From NCBI GenBank assembly GCA_003991915.1, contig RQTK01000340.1:338819-402818 (forward strand): a stretch of 64,000 nucleotides of DNA. The letters are read 5' to 3'. Below are positions 1 to 13,240 of the stretch, piece by piece. The position numbers and the translations under genes are program-made. The first letter of the stretch is position 1, and the number at the start of each line of letters is the position of its first letter. The notes under the pieces were generated by a model that saw only the letters and a program-made list of their open reading frames with translations, did not search any database and was not told the DNA's origin. This DNA comes from Elysia chlorotica (Eukaryota > Mollusca > Gastropoda > Plakobranchidae).

Positions 1-2162
1 ACCCAGGCAATACGAAAGTTCTTATTTTACATTTTTGAATAAAGACTGTGAGCATTCAGTACATAAATCAAATATAATGATTGCAGGAACGGAGAGAGAG
101 CGACACATACAGCGGTGGCTAGAGAGCAGCTCTGTCAATAAATCCCCCATACACCCATCAGAAGATTACAAGTTATGATTGGTAGGGAAACTGTGATGGA
201 GAAAAATGCATTATACTGTTAAGTACTTCAGGAAGGTGTTTGTGGTCACCTGAATATTTTAAATTTTCTCAAAGGTAACCCCAAAGTGTGATTGAAAAGT
301 TAACTCAATAAATGTACATCTCATTTTCGAACTTTCTCATACTATTAAAACCTAATTGTGTTCATTCGCGGCTCTTTAAAGTCTAAGCTTCAATTTCTCC
401 AGACCTGCCGATCATTATTTTTCCAGAGGGACTGTGTCTTCTAAAGATGGCGATCCGTGTTGGGCTCAATCCCAAAATATACAGCACATTTCATAATAGA
501 TAGACACAGAAAATGATTATTGTTTATAGCTATCATGTCAGCTGAGAGAGCCATATCAAAATTGGAAGTGCGCCTCGGCTAGACAGTAAAATGGAGAGGC
601 GATTTGAGAAACTTGGTGAAAGAGAGGAGAGTAAGAAATACGTAAAAACAGAGAAGTAGAAACAATGGAATGTAGATAGATCTTACAGAACAAGGCAAGA
701 GTTGTAAACGCATATATTATTTGTTACTACAATAAAACAATGATATTCAATCTTCTCCGCTTATACCATAAAAGTTACTCTACACCAATGTACATCACAG
801 TTACATAATAATAATTATGAAAAAACAACATAACTGTTGCTTTACATCTCATATGATAAGTGAGATAATTCACCGCTAATATCCAGTGCATGTAACACAA
901 TTATCTACTCAATGTGAGTGGACATACTGGTCCACTGAGTGCCTAATCGATAAACTAAATGTTGGTTATTTTAGTAAGACACTGACCGGTACCCAGCGGC
1001 CTGTGCTAGCAAGCTAAGGAGATCTCGGCCTAGGGTGAGTTTTCATCATGGGCTCTGTGTACACAAGCTATGTGAGCAGTTGGACAAATCTGCAATTTGT
1101 TTACCCCCCCCCCCCCCAAATCTCCTGCCCTCTTTTCATTTTTTCTCATCCACGTATCCCTTCTCTCATCTCGTATTCCTTATCTCTTTCATGCAAGGAT
1201 TTCTTTTGTTTACTTTTTCCAAAGATGTCCAGGGAAGGGGTAAGGAGGATATCCCGTCTCCTTCATGCTGGGATTTATTTTTGTTCGTTTTTTTTTTTCA
1301 AGAAACGTTTCAGGACATAGGATAGATGAGATAGGAGGGGAGGAGGAGGAGGAGGAGGTCGTAGGGCAGACAGTGAAGTGCTCATGACAGAGAATCGGAT
1401 GTTTCTGAAGGGACGAGTGCAGGGGAGTATCAGGAGGTCAGCGAAACGGCGAGTGTGCCCAGATCTCCGTGTTTACCGAGAGCAAACAGGTCCATGCACC
1501 CAGGCCGACTGCACGGGCACAGGGGAGCCAATTGAAAACTCGTCCAGCCTTCATTGGATTCTCCGGTTTGATCAACTGCTTATTAGATTTGCTGCTAATT
1601 GATGGAGGTTTCCAACGGTCGGTGAACAAAAACTTAACAAGAACAAAAACGTACAAAGCAGGACGTCTTAATGTTAAAGTTGGCGATTATTTACAGATAT
1701 GGTTAAATAAGCAAAACTGATAAAACTTAAAGGTCAACGTTATTTAAAGACTGTTTTGTATGTATCGTTCAATATGCTTTCGTGCATTTTGAATTACTTT
1801 ACCATTCTTCATTTAAAAAACAATAATAGACTCTCTATATCCAGGTAGGCTAGCAATAGAAAGTTCTTCCGAGAAGTTCAAACCTGCACGCCTACTGTTA
1901 TTGTTTAGGAGGTAAAATCCATTATTGCGTGACGAAACTCGCTTTATTAACTGCCCCCGCAATAAATTGACTACTCATACATACGCATGTGCGATGAATT
2001 CAGTTCAATATTTTCTATCTTTTAATCTTGACCTGGTCTAAGCTTTTCTTCAATGGTGTTTGTTTCATTTTCCAAAACTTAGCCGCCACAGGCGGTTGTT
2101 ACATCAGCACGAACAGGTGATAATAGCAAACATTATCACCTTGATAGTGTTTCCGTTCCAAG

Positions 2163-2194
<32 letters not shown>

Positions 2195-3343
2195 CCCCAA
2201 CTGGGAGAAACCTCAACATGATGTTGAAAATAACGCTACTCAGAGTAGTTTGTTAACGGTAACGGTAGCAAGTTGGGCTTGAGTTACGTCTCTATTCAAG
2301 TGGTCTGTGTACTTCGAATGAACTTTTTTAAAGTGTAAGTTATAACCGTTAGCGTAACTCTTAGGTAGGTTTCAGTTTATCAAACCGTAAATGATTTTGA
2401 ACATTTAAAATATTCATCATGCCTAAAACTGGCTACACATAAGGAATGGTTTTGAAACCTTGCTTGTACGTTCAACGCTCTATCTACTGAAACACATAGT
2501 GTCCTATTTTTAGAAGACATGACAACTACACAAACAAATACTCCGATAAAAAGCTATTGTTTTTAATTACTGCAAAATATTGTATTTCTTCTTATGCATG
2601 ACGTAAAATAGTAATTAAAATAATGTTATTTCCTGTCTGCATAAACTGACCATTTGACATCTCTCTGTGTGGCTATTGTTCTTAAAGTGTACAATAGAAA
2701 TTCTTTTTTACATTCCATTGAATTAATGTTATGGCACATGTTCTGCACGTATAGACCAGCAACTTTTTGGCCGAAGAGAACGACAAATCAATGACTACAT
2801 TATCTATCTTATTTTTAAACCGTTTTAAGCATTATGACAAAACAATCGCCACCCTAAATTTTAACCGACAATGTGTAAAAGTAGTACGTGAAAAGAACGT
2901 GAAATAGTGGCATATTTTACAGGGAGCATTTGGCGTATGTGGGTTGGGATAAGTAAGACAATAGCTTCCCTCTGAGATCATTCGTAAAAAAATGATATTT
3001 TGAACATTTGTCAACCGCCTTAATAGTTTCACTGAAGAAATAAAGTTACGCTACCTCCTTGTATTATTAACACATCGAGCTCTGTTTGTGAAAGGTCTCA
3101 CTATATCTATAGTATCTGGTAATACAAAAGACTATGGATTAAATAAGACGTTTCAACAAAAAGTGCTCACAGGTCTGTTGATACGGGAAGCTAGCGTGAC
3201 GCGTACTGACTTCTCTCACCCTGAAACCGCTGACTATTTCACCCTCTGTGTATCACTTTATATATAGAGGAGAGAATATATATATATGAGAGAATATATA
3301 TATCCTCTTTGAACCAAGTACTGGATGTTTTAAGACAACTCAC
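1..3343 (-). other. Intron 1 (partial) of the type II membrane protein gene
   Basis: This stretch is AT-rich with no convincing exon on either strand. It holds an (AT)n tract near 2163-2190, an AT-rich quasi-repeat at 3255-3303 just inside the donor, a short C run near 1105 and a (GGA)n-like tract near 1335-1358. The short ORFs here lack splice-site support and recognisable protein features. Confidence 0.5.
2163..2190. repeat. (AT)n microsatellite
   Basis: Perfect AT dinucleotide run of about 14 units in the first intron of the type II membrane protein gene. Confidence 0.95.
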
Positions 3344-4489
3344 CTCTCTGAGCAGCGCTCCGTCCCCCAGCGCGGGTGTCTCTGGCTTTACGTATTCCTT
3401 CAAGGTCGGGATGGGCGCCAGCTGCAGCATTCCCAGGTACATGAGCAGCAAGATGGCCGACAGGCCGGCAGAGGAGGCGACAAACACGAGCAGCATGCAG
3501 CAGATGCAGCGGCTGTTGCCCGCGGAGCCCGACCCTCCCCCGCCCGTCGGGGACTTGCTGAGTTCCCTGGAGGAGCGCATCCAGGACGCGGACTCCCTGT
3601 CCCGCCCATTGCGGTGTCTCGGGGAGCACGGCCCGCCTATGTCACAGCGGCCCACGCTGTCGCAGTCCGAGTCGAGGTCTGTCGGGGGCGGAGGCAGGAA
3701 GACCACCTGGTTGCCGGACTCTTCCAGCTCGTCCTGGACTGTGTAGGTGATCTCCTGCTGGGAGTTCGTCAGCTTCGACTTGAGCGACGTCAGTGACGCC
3801 ATGTTGTCAGTCTGCTGTTTGTGGGGGGCGTGGTTCATATTGTGGTTGTAGTGTGATTGTTGTGTTGGGGAGTTTAACGGATACAGTCGCGATATGGCCG
3901 TACCGTTCATGTGTGTGGGTTGTGGCGCCGGCATCTTCCCGTTTTCCATGTTGGTGTTCAGGCCTGGCGGGACCTTGAGAGGTTCCCTCACGTACTCATT
4001 GACTCCTGGGCTCGTTGACGACGCAGACTTGGCCTTGTAGAAGACGCTGTTCACGCTCGAGTTGTCGCTGATGGTGCTGTCGCCGCTGCTGTGACTGCCG
4101 CCAGATGACGAGCCACTGCTGCGCAAAGTCAGGCGCTGGTGTCCATTGCTGTCGTTGATGTTGTTATTGTTGTTGTTAACGTTGTTCCTGTCGGTTGCTA
4201 TCATGCCGACCGGGGCGGGCGTGGCGGTTGCCGCTATGAGACCGTTGGCCCTGGCAATGTCGCCTGCCCTCACGGCCAAATCCGCAGGGAGGGGCGTGGG
4301 GAGCCCTAGACCCACGCCTACACTGTGGTGGTGATCCTTGAGAAAGCCCAGCGGAGAGATGGGACTCAGCGTCTCCATAGACAGTTTCCTGGCGGAATCT
4401 AGTGAGAGGATAGATGTCGTGTTAAACAGGAACCGTGTCTCCGTGTAGTTACAGTGACACTGCGGGGACGGACAGAGATAGTCCGCCAT
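3344..4489 (-). CDS. First coding exon of an unidentified type II single-pass membrane protein (partial)
   Basis: The exon has 382 codons and ends at a consensus donor (GAG|GTGAGT, GT at 3343-3342) in phase 0. I start at the ATG at 4489 because it has G at -3 and G at +4; an in-frame ATG at 4519 has a poor context and would add ten residues. Residues 1 to about 320 are low-complexity and polar, with a poly-Asn run, Ser/Gly-rich stretches, a PPPP run and an acidic patch, and there is no signal peptide. A hydrophobic helix of about 25-30 residues starting CICCMLLVFV lies near residues 326-357, preceded by Arg/Lys-rich sequence, which predicts a cytoplasmic N-terminus. About 25 extracellular residues follow before the intron. 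No further exon is visible down to position 1, so the ectodomain is outside the window. A large type II surface protein such as a teneurin has this layout, but I see no diagnostic motif and do not assign it. Confidence 0.72.
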
Positions 4490-7400
4490 TGCCGCCTCCT
4501 CCCAACGCTCTCGAGGCATGCGGCCAGGCTTTCCGGGACTTCCCGCTCTGTCTGGTCAGCGAGTAGAGCGCGGCGCTCCCTGGGCACTAGGTGTACAAGC
4601 TTGGGAAACGTTTATACGTGCGCTACACGGGGGGTCTTATAGAAGATGCAGAAGACTCTACCTGAACGGAAGGAACGTGGGCTACACTGGGCTATATAAA
4701 CTGGCTGTTCACAGAGGCTACACGTCCACACAGAACACTAAACAAGATACTGTTCGGAGGGATAACAGAGGAGAGGAATATTGAAGTATATAATCATGCA
4801 AACAGAGTAACGAAATGAACACAAGTATTAGTAAGAAAGCAGTTTTAGGAAATAAATACATGGTAAAAAGGAATACTATAAACAGGTATTTGATTAGTAT
4901 TTGTCCAAATAGTCAAATTCAATTCGATGATTAATTCCAAGACAAATGAAAAGATGAACAACGTCGATCATAAGCTGGTGCAGATAAAACTAATGAAGAA
5001 AAATGAAGCAACTAATAAATTGACGATCAGAAAGCTCTTTACACAGAGCTTACATGCTTCCCACACACAAAATCTCTACAATACAAACTGAAGAGAATTC
5101 CTGGTACCGTGTACCATAAGTCTTCTTTTCAAACGCTTCTAATAACACCGCAGAAAAAACAACAACAAAGCATTATTTCAAAGGGTATAAGTAGGTTTCA
5201 TCATAAAGCTCAGAACACAGATATATGAACATCATTTTACATGTTTTTTTAGTCAAAGTATAGTGCAGAGAAGGTAGAGATGGATATACCCTTTGCAAAA
5301 AGTGCCATCGAGTTACAAGTAAACCATCAAGTATGATTTTAGATTAAGTAGAGAAAAAAATTAAAAACGTTCAAACTCAATCGTCATTTTAGTGTAACGT
5401 AACATTATTTTCAAAACTACTCTTTCTCAGGCTTGTAAAAGAAAGCTCGAAAAAATATGACAATCCAATATCACAATGCAACGCTGTTTTGTTTTTTATA
5501 TGTAAACAATTGAAGGAATGAAAATTGAGTGACAAAAACAGATATAGAATAGTTGAATTTATTTTTTTACTGTATATGTAAAATGTATCCAATACCCTGA
5601 GTGTTAAGTAGTCATTTTATTAGTAGTCACTTTATTCCTTGTAAGATGTTGCAGCTCAATGACATGAACTAGTTTACTGTTTCGCAGCCTTTTAATATTC
5701 TGAAGAACTTATTACGCACATCAGTCGTCATTTTTACTGAGGATCTCTTGCTTGGGACCTCTTGCTTGTCGGTCTAGTAGAGCCTTAATCCACAGGGCTA
5801 TCATTGGCCTCTCCAAAGCATAATTGTTGACGATTCAAACGGGGCCACCTCTCAACAATAAGGCGTGAGGTTTGAGATCTGACCAGCGCCACTACCTTGT
5901 CGACTGTGATGCAACAGATCCGGTGATGGCGCCAGGGGACGGGAGGAGTGTAGTGGGTTTATTCCTATCGCGGCAATCTGAGACAGGCCGGCGAGCACTA
6001 GAGACCTTGTCATAGATGGGTCCCAAACCAAAACGGAGACGATAGAAAATTGAATCGGTACTGACGTCCAATCATAGCTGTATCCTACATTTACAGAGTC
6101 AGTGACTGTGGGTGTGAGTATGTTATCTATGATATCTGTGTGACTCGCGAGGCCTCGACTGTATCGGAAAGCCCCAGGGAGAGCTGAACGACCAGGGGAA
6201 ACCTTAGAACAAAGCTCATTAACTCGCTGAGCTTTTGGGCATTATAAGAGGCTCTTTTTCCGCACCTGTGTCTCGGTTTCAGTATCGGCCAGTGTCGGTG
6301 TTTGTGCGTGCGTGTGTGTGTGTGTGTGTGTTTGTGTCACTAGGAAAGTTTTACTATGCTTTTAAATGGAATTTTGCCTTACTTTTTAAACCCGTCTATC
6401 TTAAACTATTTCTCTTATTATTAGATTATGTATGTTTATTTATATTGTTACAGCCAATCGATCATGCGAATAGGTGACGGTATTTACCAATGAATGTGGG
6501 TCTACATGTCGTTGTCGATTGGAAGTTTGCTTGAACACTTGCGTATGTCTCCAATGAAAGACGTTAGCGATGTTTCCGAATGCGTATTATTCATTTTAAT
6601 AAATTATTTATTATTCTTATTCAGCCGAAATTATTTCTAAATCAGATAACATTAATATTTTTGATTGTTTATAAAGTAATATGTCATATGCTAGTACTTC
6701 GTGGCCCATCGGAATCTAAATGAGAGAATAAGATTAATTCAAAAATTTATTGCAATAATGGTCGTTCATGCACAGTTAATAATAATTCAGATAGTTAATT
6801 TCCATTTCACAAATGAGCTTAACATGTCATTTGTAGATAGCATTTTTGTACATTCGAGGGAACAATATAATACAAAGTAACGTTTTATTAATATCAGCTG
6901 GTAAAAGTTCTATCAAACCCCATACAGGGACCACCTAAGGGACACAATTGAAGTTGTTATTTCCCCCACGTTTTATATATATAAGGTTTAATTAATTTTT
7001 TCTTACAGTCTGGTTAAAAAAACTATGATTTAATAAAAGAATCGTCGCTGTCAATTCAAGACGTCTTAAACCTTCTCAATACTTGTTAATCTTTGGAATT
7101 AGTTGACCAATGCAGTTAACTTTACTTTCTATTATAATTTACGGCCGCGATAAAAATACATTTAAAATAATATGCGACCATGTACAGTAAGTTGGTTTAT
7201 TTCTATAGAATAAAAACAGCTGCAAATTATTTTAAATAACATATGCATCTCTTACACACGGATCGGACTTAATGAAGAGCTTAAAAAAAACATGCATGTT
7301 AAAATGTTACATATCTTTTAATGAAAAAAAACTGACATCACCTATTACTGGCAACAGGATATACCAATACAGGAACACACTGTAGGCTATAATTACATTT

Positions 7401-7874
7401 AACAAATCTTTCAAGTTCTATCAATTATTAAGTAAATTGAAAGTCTTTTTATAAAAGCAGCTAGTGCGAACAGTATTTTATTAATAGCATAATTATAGCC
7501 TGACAAGTACATGCCTTAGATCTTTACTCATCACCGCTGCATACAGATAGATTCGCGATAACCTGATTTAATCGACTTATTCATAACGAATTTTGTCTGC
7601 GGCAGCAAAAATGGCGTTTTTTATTTTTTTTAATTAGTTGTTTGTACTAAGAAAAAAAAATGATAAGATCAACATTTACTATCTTGCACATAAAATGAAC
7701 CGAGATTTATTAATTAAAATGGTAATCGGTGCTCTTACATTTGTAACGGTGTCGCCCTAATACTGTTACTAAAACTCTTATTGTTATTAAATAAACCAAA
7801 ATAAGTGTATGAAAACACTATAAGCATCAAGATAAGCCAGATCAGACAATGAATGCTGGGAATTTCAATACCAC

Positions 7875-8287
7875 CCACAAAACTCCTTAATAATTGGATT
7901 TCTTTGGGAATTAATAAACAAACACCTTAAAATTGGATTTTATGGTACTTATAAAACAAAAAAATCACTTTGACATGAATTTATCTGGTACTAACTAAAC
8001 AAACAAAACACTAAAAAATATTATTTCTGTGGGACTTACTAAACAAAAAAAACACCACTTACTGAGCAAACAAAACACTTTAAAAATAGATTATTGTGCT
8101 TTTTTGTTTAGTAACTCCCACAAAACTAACATTTTTAAAGTGTTTTGTTTGTTTAGAATGACCTACAGAAATCATATTTCTTTAGTGTTTTGTTTAATTA
8201 GTAAGTGCCATAAAATTCCTATATTTAAGTGTTTTGTTGTTGTTTAGTAAGTCCCACAGAAATCCATTTTAAGGTGTTTTGTTAGTC
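7875..8287. repeat. Imperfect inverted array of a short repeat unit
   Basis: Left arm (about 7893-8092) carries several direct copies of a unit containing AAACAAACAAAACACTTT and GTGGGACTTACT. Right arm (about 8097-8285) carries the same unit in reverse complement (AAAGTGTTTTGTTTGTTTAG and AGTAAGTCCCACAGAAAT). The arms meet near 8093-8100, so the strand could fold into a roughly 190-bp imperfect stem. No terminal target duplication or coding capacity is evident. Confidence 0.75.
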
Positions 8288-8450
8288 AAGCAGCTCTGTC
8301 ATATAAACACACATGCACACGATGACGGCCGCGGTTGTATTTTTAACACCAAAGTGAGAAAGTTATTTAAAATGACAGCGAGGTATGTCAGTTCCAACTA
8401 AATATAAACTTCAGAGAAAAACGATGAGGAAAAAAAGCAACAAGTAAAGC

Positions 8451-8582
8451 GTTAACGACAGCTTTACTAATTGAAAGACAAACTAACAGTATCGTTAAAG
8501 ACAGCTTTACTAAATTAAGCACAGACTAACAGTACCGTTAAATACAGCTTTACTAAATTTAACACAAACTAACAGTATCGTG
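8451..8582. repeat. Three tandem copies of a 43-bp unit
   Basis: Copies begin at 8451, 8494 and 8537, each starting GTTAA and containing ACAGCTTTACTAA and AACTAACAGTA with a few substitutions. The period is exactly 43 bp. Confidence 0.85.
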
Positions 8583-10411
8583 CAAACTTCATTATTACAA
8601 TTGGGTCAGGTCAGGGCGTCCAAAAGTAGAAGGGCGAGTCACCGAATTCAACTAAGTGAAAAGATCTTTGCAGACCTAGGATAAAAGTGTTTATTTTAGG
8701 TGTTATATCTATTGTTCCGAAGTTTTAATTGCGCAATTCGAATACTTTTAATCGCTGACTCAGCCTTCTATTTTTGGAAGCCTTGGTACAGGATAATTAA
8801 AAATAATGAAAAAAAAGTTGAAATGAATTGCGCAAAAAATAAAACATGCAAAAAAGAATAACACGAAATGTCGAGGCACAAAAAGGGATTTATAGGAAAA
8901 GAATTGGAAAAATACAACAACGAAAAACATCAAACACCGAGACGGAAGGATGCGTTATTGTTATTGATAGCTCTTTGATGCGGCATTTCTTTGTCCGTAC
9001 CGTGACATTATTTTTAATTGAAATACACTCTACTTTATAGGAAAAAAACAAAGGATGAGTGGGTGCAGGAGTAAAGCATATGATGTAACAATGCGGAGCG
9101 GTACGTGACAATTCGTGACGGTTGACGGGAATTAGGGGGTCGTGCAGTTGTGGAGAATATCATTTTTAGTTCTTAGTGTCAGCTTAAAATCTCAAGCGGC
9201 ATGCATTACAAATGATCAATATAACATGACATAATTTCAGCTCTTCTTTCTTTTTATCGAAAAGCTTCTTAAAATTATTATTAATTGTGTTGTAGATAAT
9301 AAACAATGATGAATTATTACAATACTTTAAAAGAAACAAGAACGTCTTAAATTCATGTTGCAAAGTATTGTCATTTTTTATATTTAAGTTGTTTTTGTAA
9401 TCTCAGTTTTGAGAAAGAAGTCATGATAACCCTTCCCTTATACCTGTGGATAACAATACAACTTAAAATATTTTTTTTTTATTTTCCATTAATATTTCTA
9501 GAAACTGTACAGGCTAATTTTTTTTATAATTTTTGGAACATTGAAAAGCGTATATACGCTGCAAGTATTGTAAAGCTCTAATTTACGAAAGAAACCGAGA
9601 TTTACCATGTTACTATATTCCACAAAAAGAGATAAACTTACCAGATTATTTTGTTTCCAGGTTAAAAATGCACAGTGATTCATCCAGATGCTTAGCATTA
9701 GGACCATAGAATAAATTTATCACATTAAGTGTTCCAACATTAAAAACAAAGAGTTATATCTTATACGATTTAGGAACTCATTACTTTGATGACAAAATAA
9801 TTAATCAATGGTAGTGTAACGAATATTTCAATATGAATCAAACACCATAAGTTTTCATTCTACATAACACATTGTTAAACTAGTATCGAGATAACGTTCC
9901 ACACATCTCACTCTAAAATCCTATGATATTAAAATGCCAACTAGCAAAGATATGTTCGATCACTGTTAAGTAATTGCCAGTGGGGGGAAAACAGCGGTGT
10001 ATTCCATCACACTGCAAGTGACATTTAACACGGTGGTCGATTCAACCGAAACAAAGAACGCAAGTGAAGTGTGAATGGCATGAGAAGCTTTCACTGTCTA
10101 GACAAAAAGCGTGGAACAAGCTTAGGTCTGTCACTACCCCCAATGTGTCGCGCGGGGCCTCGTGAGTACCGACCCCCTGGAAGAAGATTCCGGTCGTGGT
10201 GGCACTGGCGGGCATGAGAAAGGTAGTTTGCGTGAGGGCGCGGGGATGCGGGACTAGAGTGATGGAGAGCGGGGCCGGGGAGGGCGAGGGATGCAGGCGA
10301 AGGGGGCAGGGCTGGGTGGGTGCCGGATAGGCCTGGCGGACTGGACCAACAGTAGTCTTGCGATACTGTGTCCCAAGGCTACTACAGCGACGAGAGGTAG
10401 ATAAATAATGC

Positions 10412-10438
<27 letters not shown>
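10412..10438. repeat. (AT)n microsatellite
   Basis: Perfect AT run of about 13 units next to a GC-rich island. Confidence 0.95.
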
Positions 10439-10444
<6 letters not shown>

Positions 10445-11606
10445 GTTTTATCTCTAATATAGACTTATTAATCGAATATCTCTTTTCATATACGGGCAAA
10501 CTATGATTAAACTTTAACTAAATCAGAGAGTCACCCTTTATAGCTGTGTGGATTTCAAACACTGTAATAAACGTTCTGCAATTACGGGGCCCATAGTGAG
10601 CTGAAGACGGTTCCTAAGGGAATCTGAACCAGCGTCCACTCATAACGCTTTCCTATATTTGCAGAACCAATGGGCGAATAGAAAACGCCATCTCTGGCGG
10701 GCGTGATTAGGCCATTCTTTATCACTGATTGTATTACAAAGCCTGTAATACGGAGACGGTGGACGAGGGGAGCTCACTCTAAGACTTACAGAGCGAAGAG
10801 TGGGCCTGGGGTCTGGGGTCTGGGGTGTGGGATGGTGACGCGTCACAGCGAGTCCTGGGTCCAGCTCGACCAGACCCCCCATCAGCTTCGATGGTGCTTG
10901 GCCTGTCAAGGAGTGTACTTCTCCCTCACCTTACTTCCCCCACTCCAGGTCTCGGAAACCTCTTCTCTCTTCCTCCCCGGACTCTCACCCTCCCCGCTCT
11001 TGAAAGCTCCCGGGCTCTCAGATACTGATTGGTGATTGCCAGGCACAATCAGATTTCATGCGTCACAGCAGATAATCTCTGACACGACTGCGGCGGCAAG
11101 GTGTGTGGTAATTTGCTCATTATTCTAGTTCAGCGATGCAATCTCGTTGCAAAGTCTTTAAAAGAGCAGATTCCGAATGTTGAAGTACATGAATCGCACC
11201 CAGGAAAGCAGTCAACCTAATGCTTAGTAAAAAGAAAATTTGGTTCGACACGCAACGTCTATAAGCAGCATCTATATTCTTATACGGAAATAATATTCAT
11301 ATGACCCTCTGTAATAATTGAGTGATTAATGTACATTTTTAGGGTATGATTAGCAGAAAAGCCTATAGCTGAAAATTATATTACTTTTTTTAGAACGAGC
11401 AGTAACACGAGGGGAGTCCCAAAAGTAACTGACAAAACATATTGTAAAACAGAGCGTGTGATTGAAATTCGCACATAGTAAGCGCCTTCTTCTTAATTTT
11501 GCTATGTATAGTACCCATAAGTGATTGGTTATTTTACGCCGACCAGAGTGTTTGGAGTAAATAATGCCCTCAGTTAAAATATTAACGCAGTTTGTTGCTG
11601 TAGCAA

Positions 11607-11607
<1 letters not shown>

Positions 11608-11694
<87 letters not shown>

Positions 11695-11727
11695 TGCAAC
11701 AGCAGCAGTAGTAGTAGTTGCAACAGC

Positions 11728-11788
<61 letters not shown>

Positions 11789-11790
11789 AT
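11608..11790. repeat. (GTA)n compound trinucleotide array
   Basis: About 180 bp of GTA units interrupted by GTTGCAACAGCAGCA-type segments at about 11693-11730. The poly-Val or poly-Thr reading frames through it are artefacts of the repeat. Confidence 0.95.
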
Positions 11791-12029
11791 AGTCAAGGTG
11801 GAAGATGTAGGAGTTGCAGTAGACCAGAAGTTGTTGTTGCTGAGGATATAGTGGTGGTAAAAAGTTGAGAAAAATGTATCTGACCGCAGTAAGATAGCTG
11901 AATGGGTTAGAAATAGAAAATATAAAACCGTGTTGTCAACACAAAATACTTAACCTTTGAGCAACGAGTTCAATGGTTACTTTAACAAGGATTTAAGTGC
12001 ATTGGTTATAGAGCAAAACATTTAGATCA

Positions 12030-12375
12030 ACTCATATAACTTTCAAACTCTGTCACGCCGAATATGTTACATTGGAATGGTATATGACAGGATACAGACT
12101 ATGCCTACATAGAACAATAAGAAAGACACTAGTGAAATTGCTGGGACAAACAACCATGTAGGAAGAACTGGCTCGAGAAACAATTTAATATTGTGTGGTG
12201 AAATAGAAGGGTGGAAAAGCAGAGGACGACAGAGAACCACAGTCATACATAAATAGCCTAAACAACTATGTCACAATGAAGACTATGAGTAACACCGAGC
12301 TCATAAGGAGGACTACAAAAAACAGTGATACTGACGAGCCATGGTCGTCGAGGTCTGCTTCAGACCTGACGCATG
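12030..12375 (+). mobile_element. 5'-truncated, inactivated LINE (non-LTR retrotransposon) 3' end
   Basis: In different frames the plus strand gives fragments such as EELARE, a run that lines up with the family pattern GxxSRGRQRTT, SLNNYVT and NTELIRRT followed by a D..W.S segment. This order matches the extreme C-terminus of reverse-transcriptase polyproteins of non-LTR elements as I know them. Frameshifts and stops interrupt it, so it is a dead fragment. A (GAT)n array follows directly, as expected from a simple-repeat 3' tail. The family (RTE, Jockey or other) cannot be told without a search. Confidence 0.7.
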
Positions 12376-12530
<155 letters not shown>

Positions 12531-13015
12531 GATTGGATCCTTTACTTAGGAGTGGCGTTCAAATATTCAATTTTCTTGAAAAAAGGAAAAAAAATTGGTC
12601 CATAATATTGCATTTTAAATATAATACCTGGAGAAAGCTACTTTGCATAATATAGAATCTATGTATGACAAGGAAACAAAAAGTTGAACTGGGGCGCCGA
12701 TGGTGGCTAATGGAGGCTTTGCGATTCACACAGTGATAATTGATGACATAATCACACCCTCAAGCATGGCTTTTTATCGCTCATTGGCTCAGAAGATGTA
12801 GGATAGACGTCTGATTGGACGCTAGTGTAGATTTCTTCCGATTTCGCTTTAGGGTTAGATAAGCCAAGATCTTTTATCTCAGTGGGGTTTTCCCTTATTT
12901 GGCAATCAAGAGGTCTAATTTGATGGTTCCTTATTGTTTGCTACACGGAAAGCAGATGTCGCTGTGAAACTTTTCTACAGAAATTCTAAGTGACGAAAAA
13001 GTCGCAGAAAGATCA

Positions 13016-13240
13016 TGTGGAACAAATAATATTATAAGTTGGTATCTGGAACAAATATAAGTTGGTTTGTAGAACAAATTATAAGTTGATATTTGGAACA
13101 AATATAAGTTGATATTTGGAACAAATATAAGTTGGTATTTGGAAGAAATACAAGGTGGTATGTGGAACAAATGTAAGTTGGTATGTGGAACAAATATAAG
13201 TTGGTATGTGGAACAAAAAAAATAAGTTGGTTTATGGAGC
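13016..13240. repeat. Minisatellite, ~23-bp unit
   Basis: About nine degenerate copies of a unit close to GGAACAAATATAAGTTGGTAT. Unit length varies by a few bases among copies. The minus-strand ORF over it is a repeat artefact. Confidence 0.9.

Larger units (their letters stand above)
4490..12020. other. 5' flank of gene 1 and intergenic DNA with no recognisable gene
   Basis: The 5' UTR and promoter of the left-hand gene should begin here. A TATA-like string at 4693-4700 lies about 200 bp upstream of the chosen ATG but fits the plus strand better than the minus. The rest is AT-rich and contains no exon that I can support. Listed separately are an inverted array at 7875-8287, a 43-bp triplicate at 8451-8582 and microsatellites near 10412 and 11608. 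Moderately GC-rich islands lie at about 5750-6240, 10130-10350 and 10740-11030. Confidence 0.5.

Noticed and set aside
3309..3746. Plus-strand ORFs antisense to the type II membrane protein exon
   Set aside because: Shadows of a GC-rich coding exon on the minus strand.
4693..4700. TATA-like box for the left-hand gene
   Set aside because: The string fits TATAAA better on the plus strand, and no initiator is evident; too weak to call.
11385..11430. Possible mariner-type transposon end (GGGGAGTCCCAAAAGTAACT)
   Set aside because: A single short motif, no matching inverted terminal repeat found and no transposase remnant.
11350..11851. Poly-Thr and poly-Val open reading frames on both strands
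   Set aside because: Translations of the (GTA)n array.
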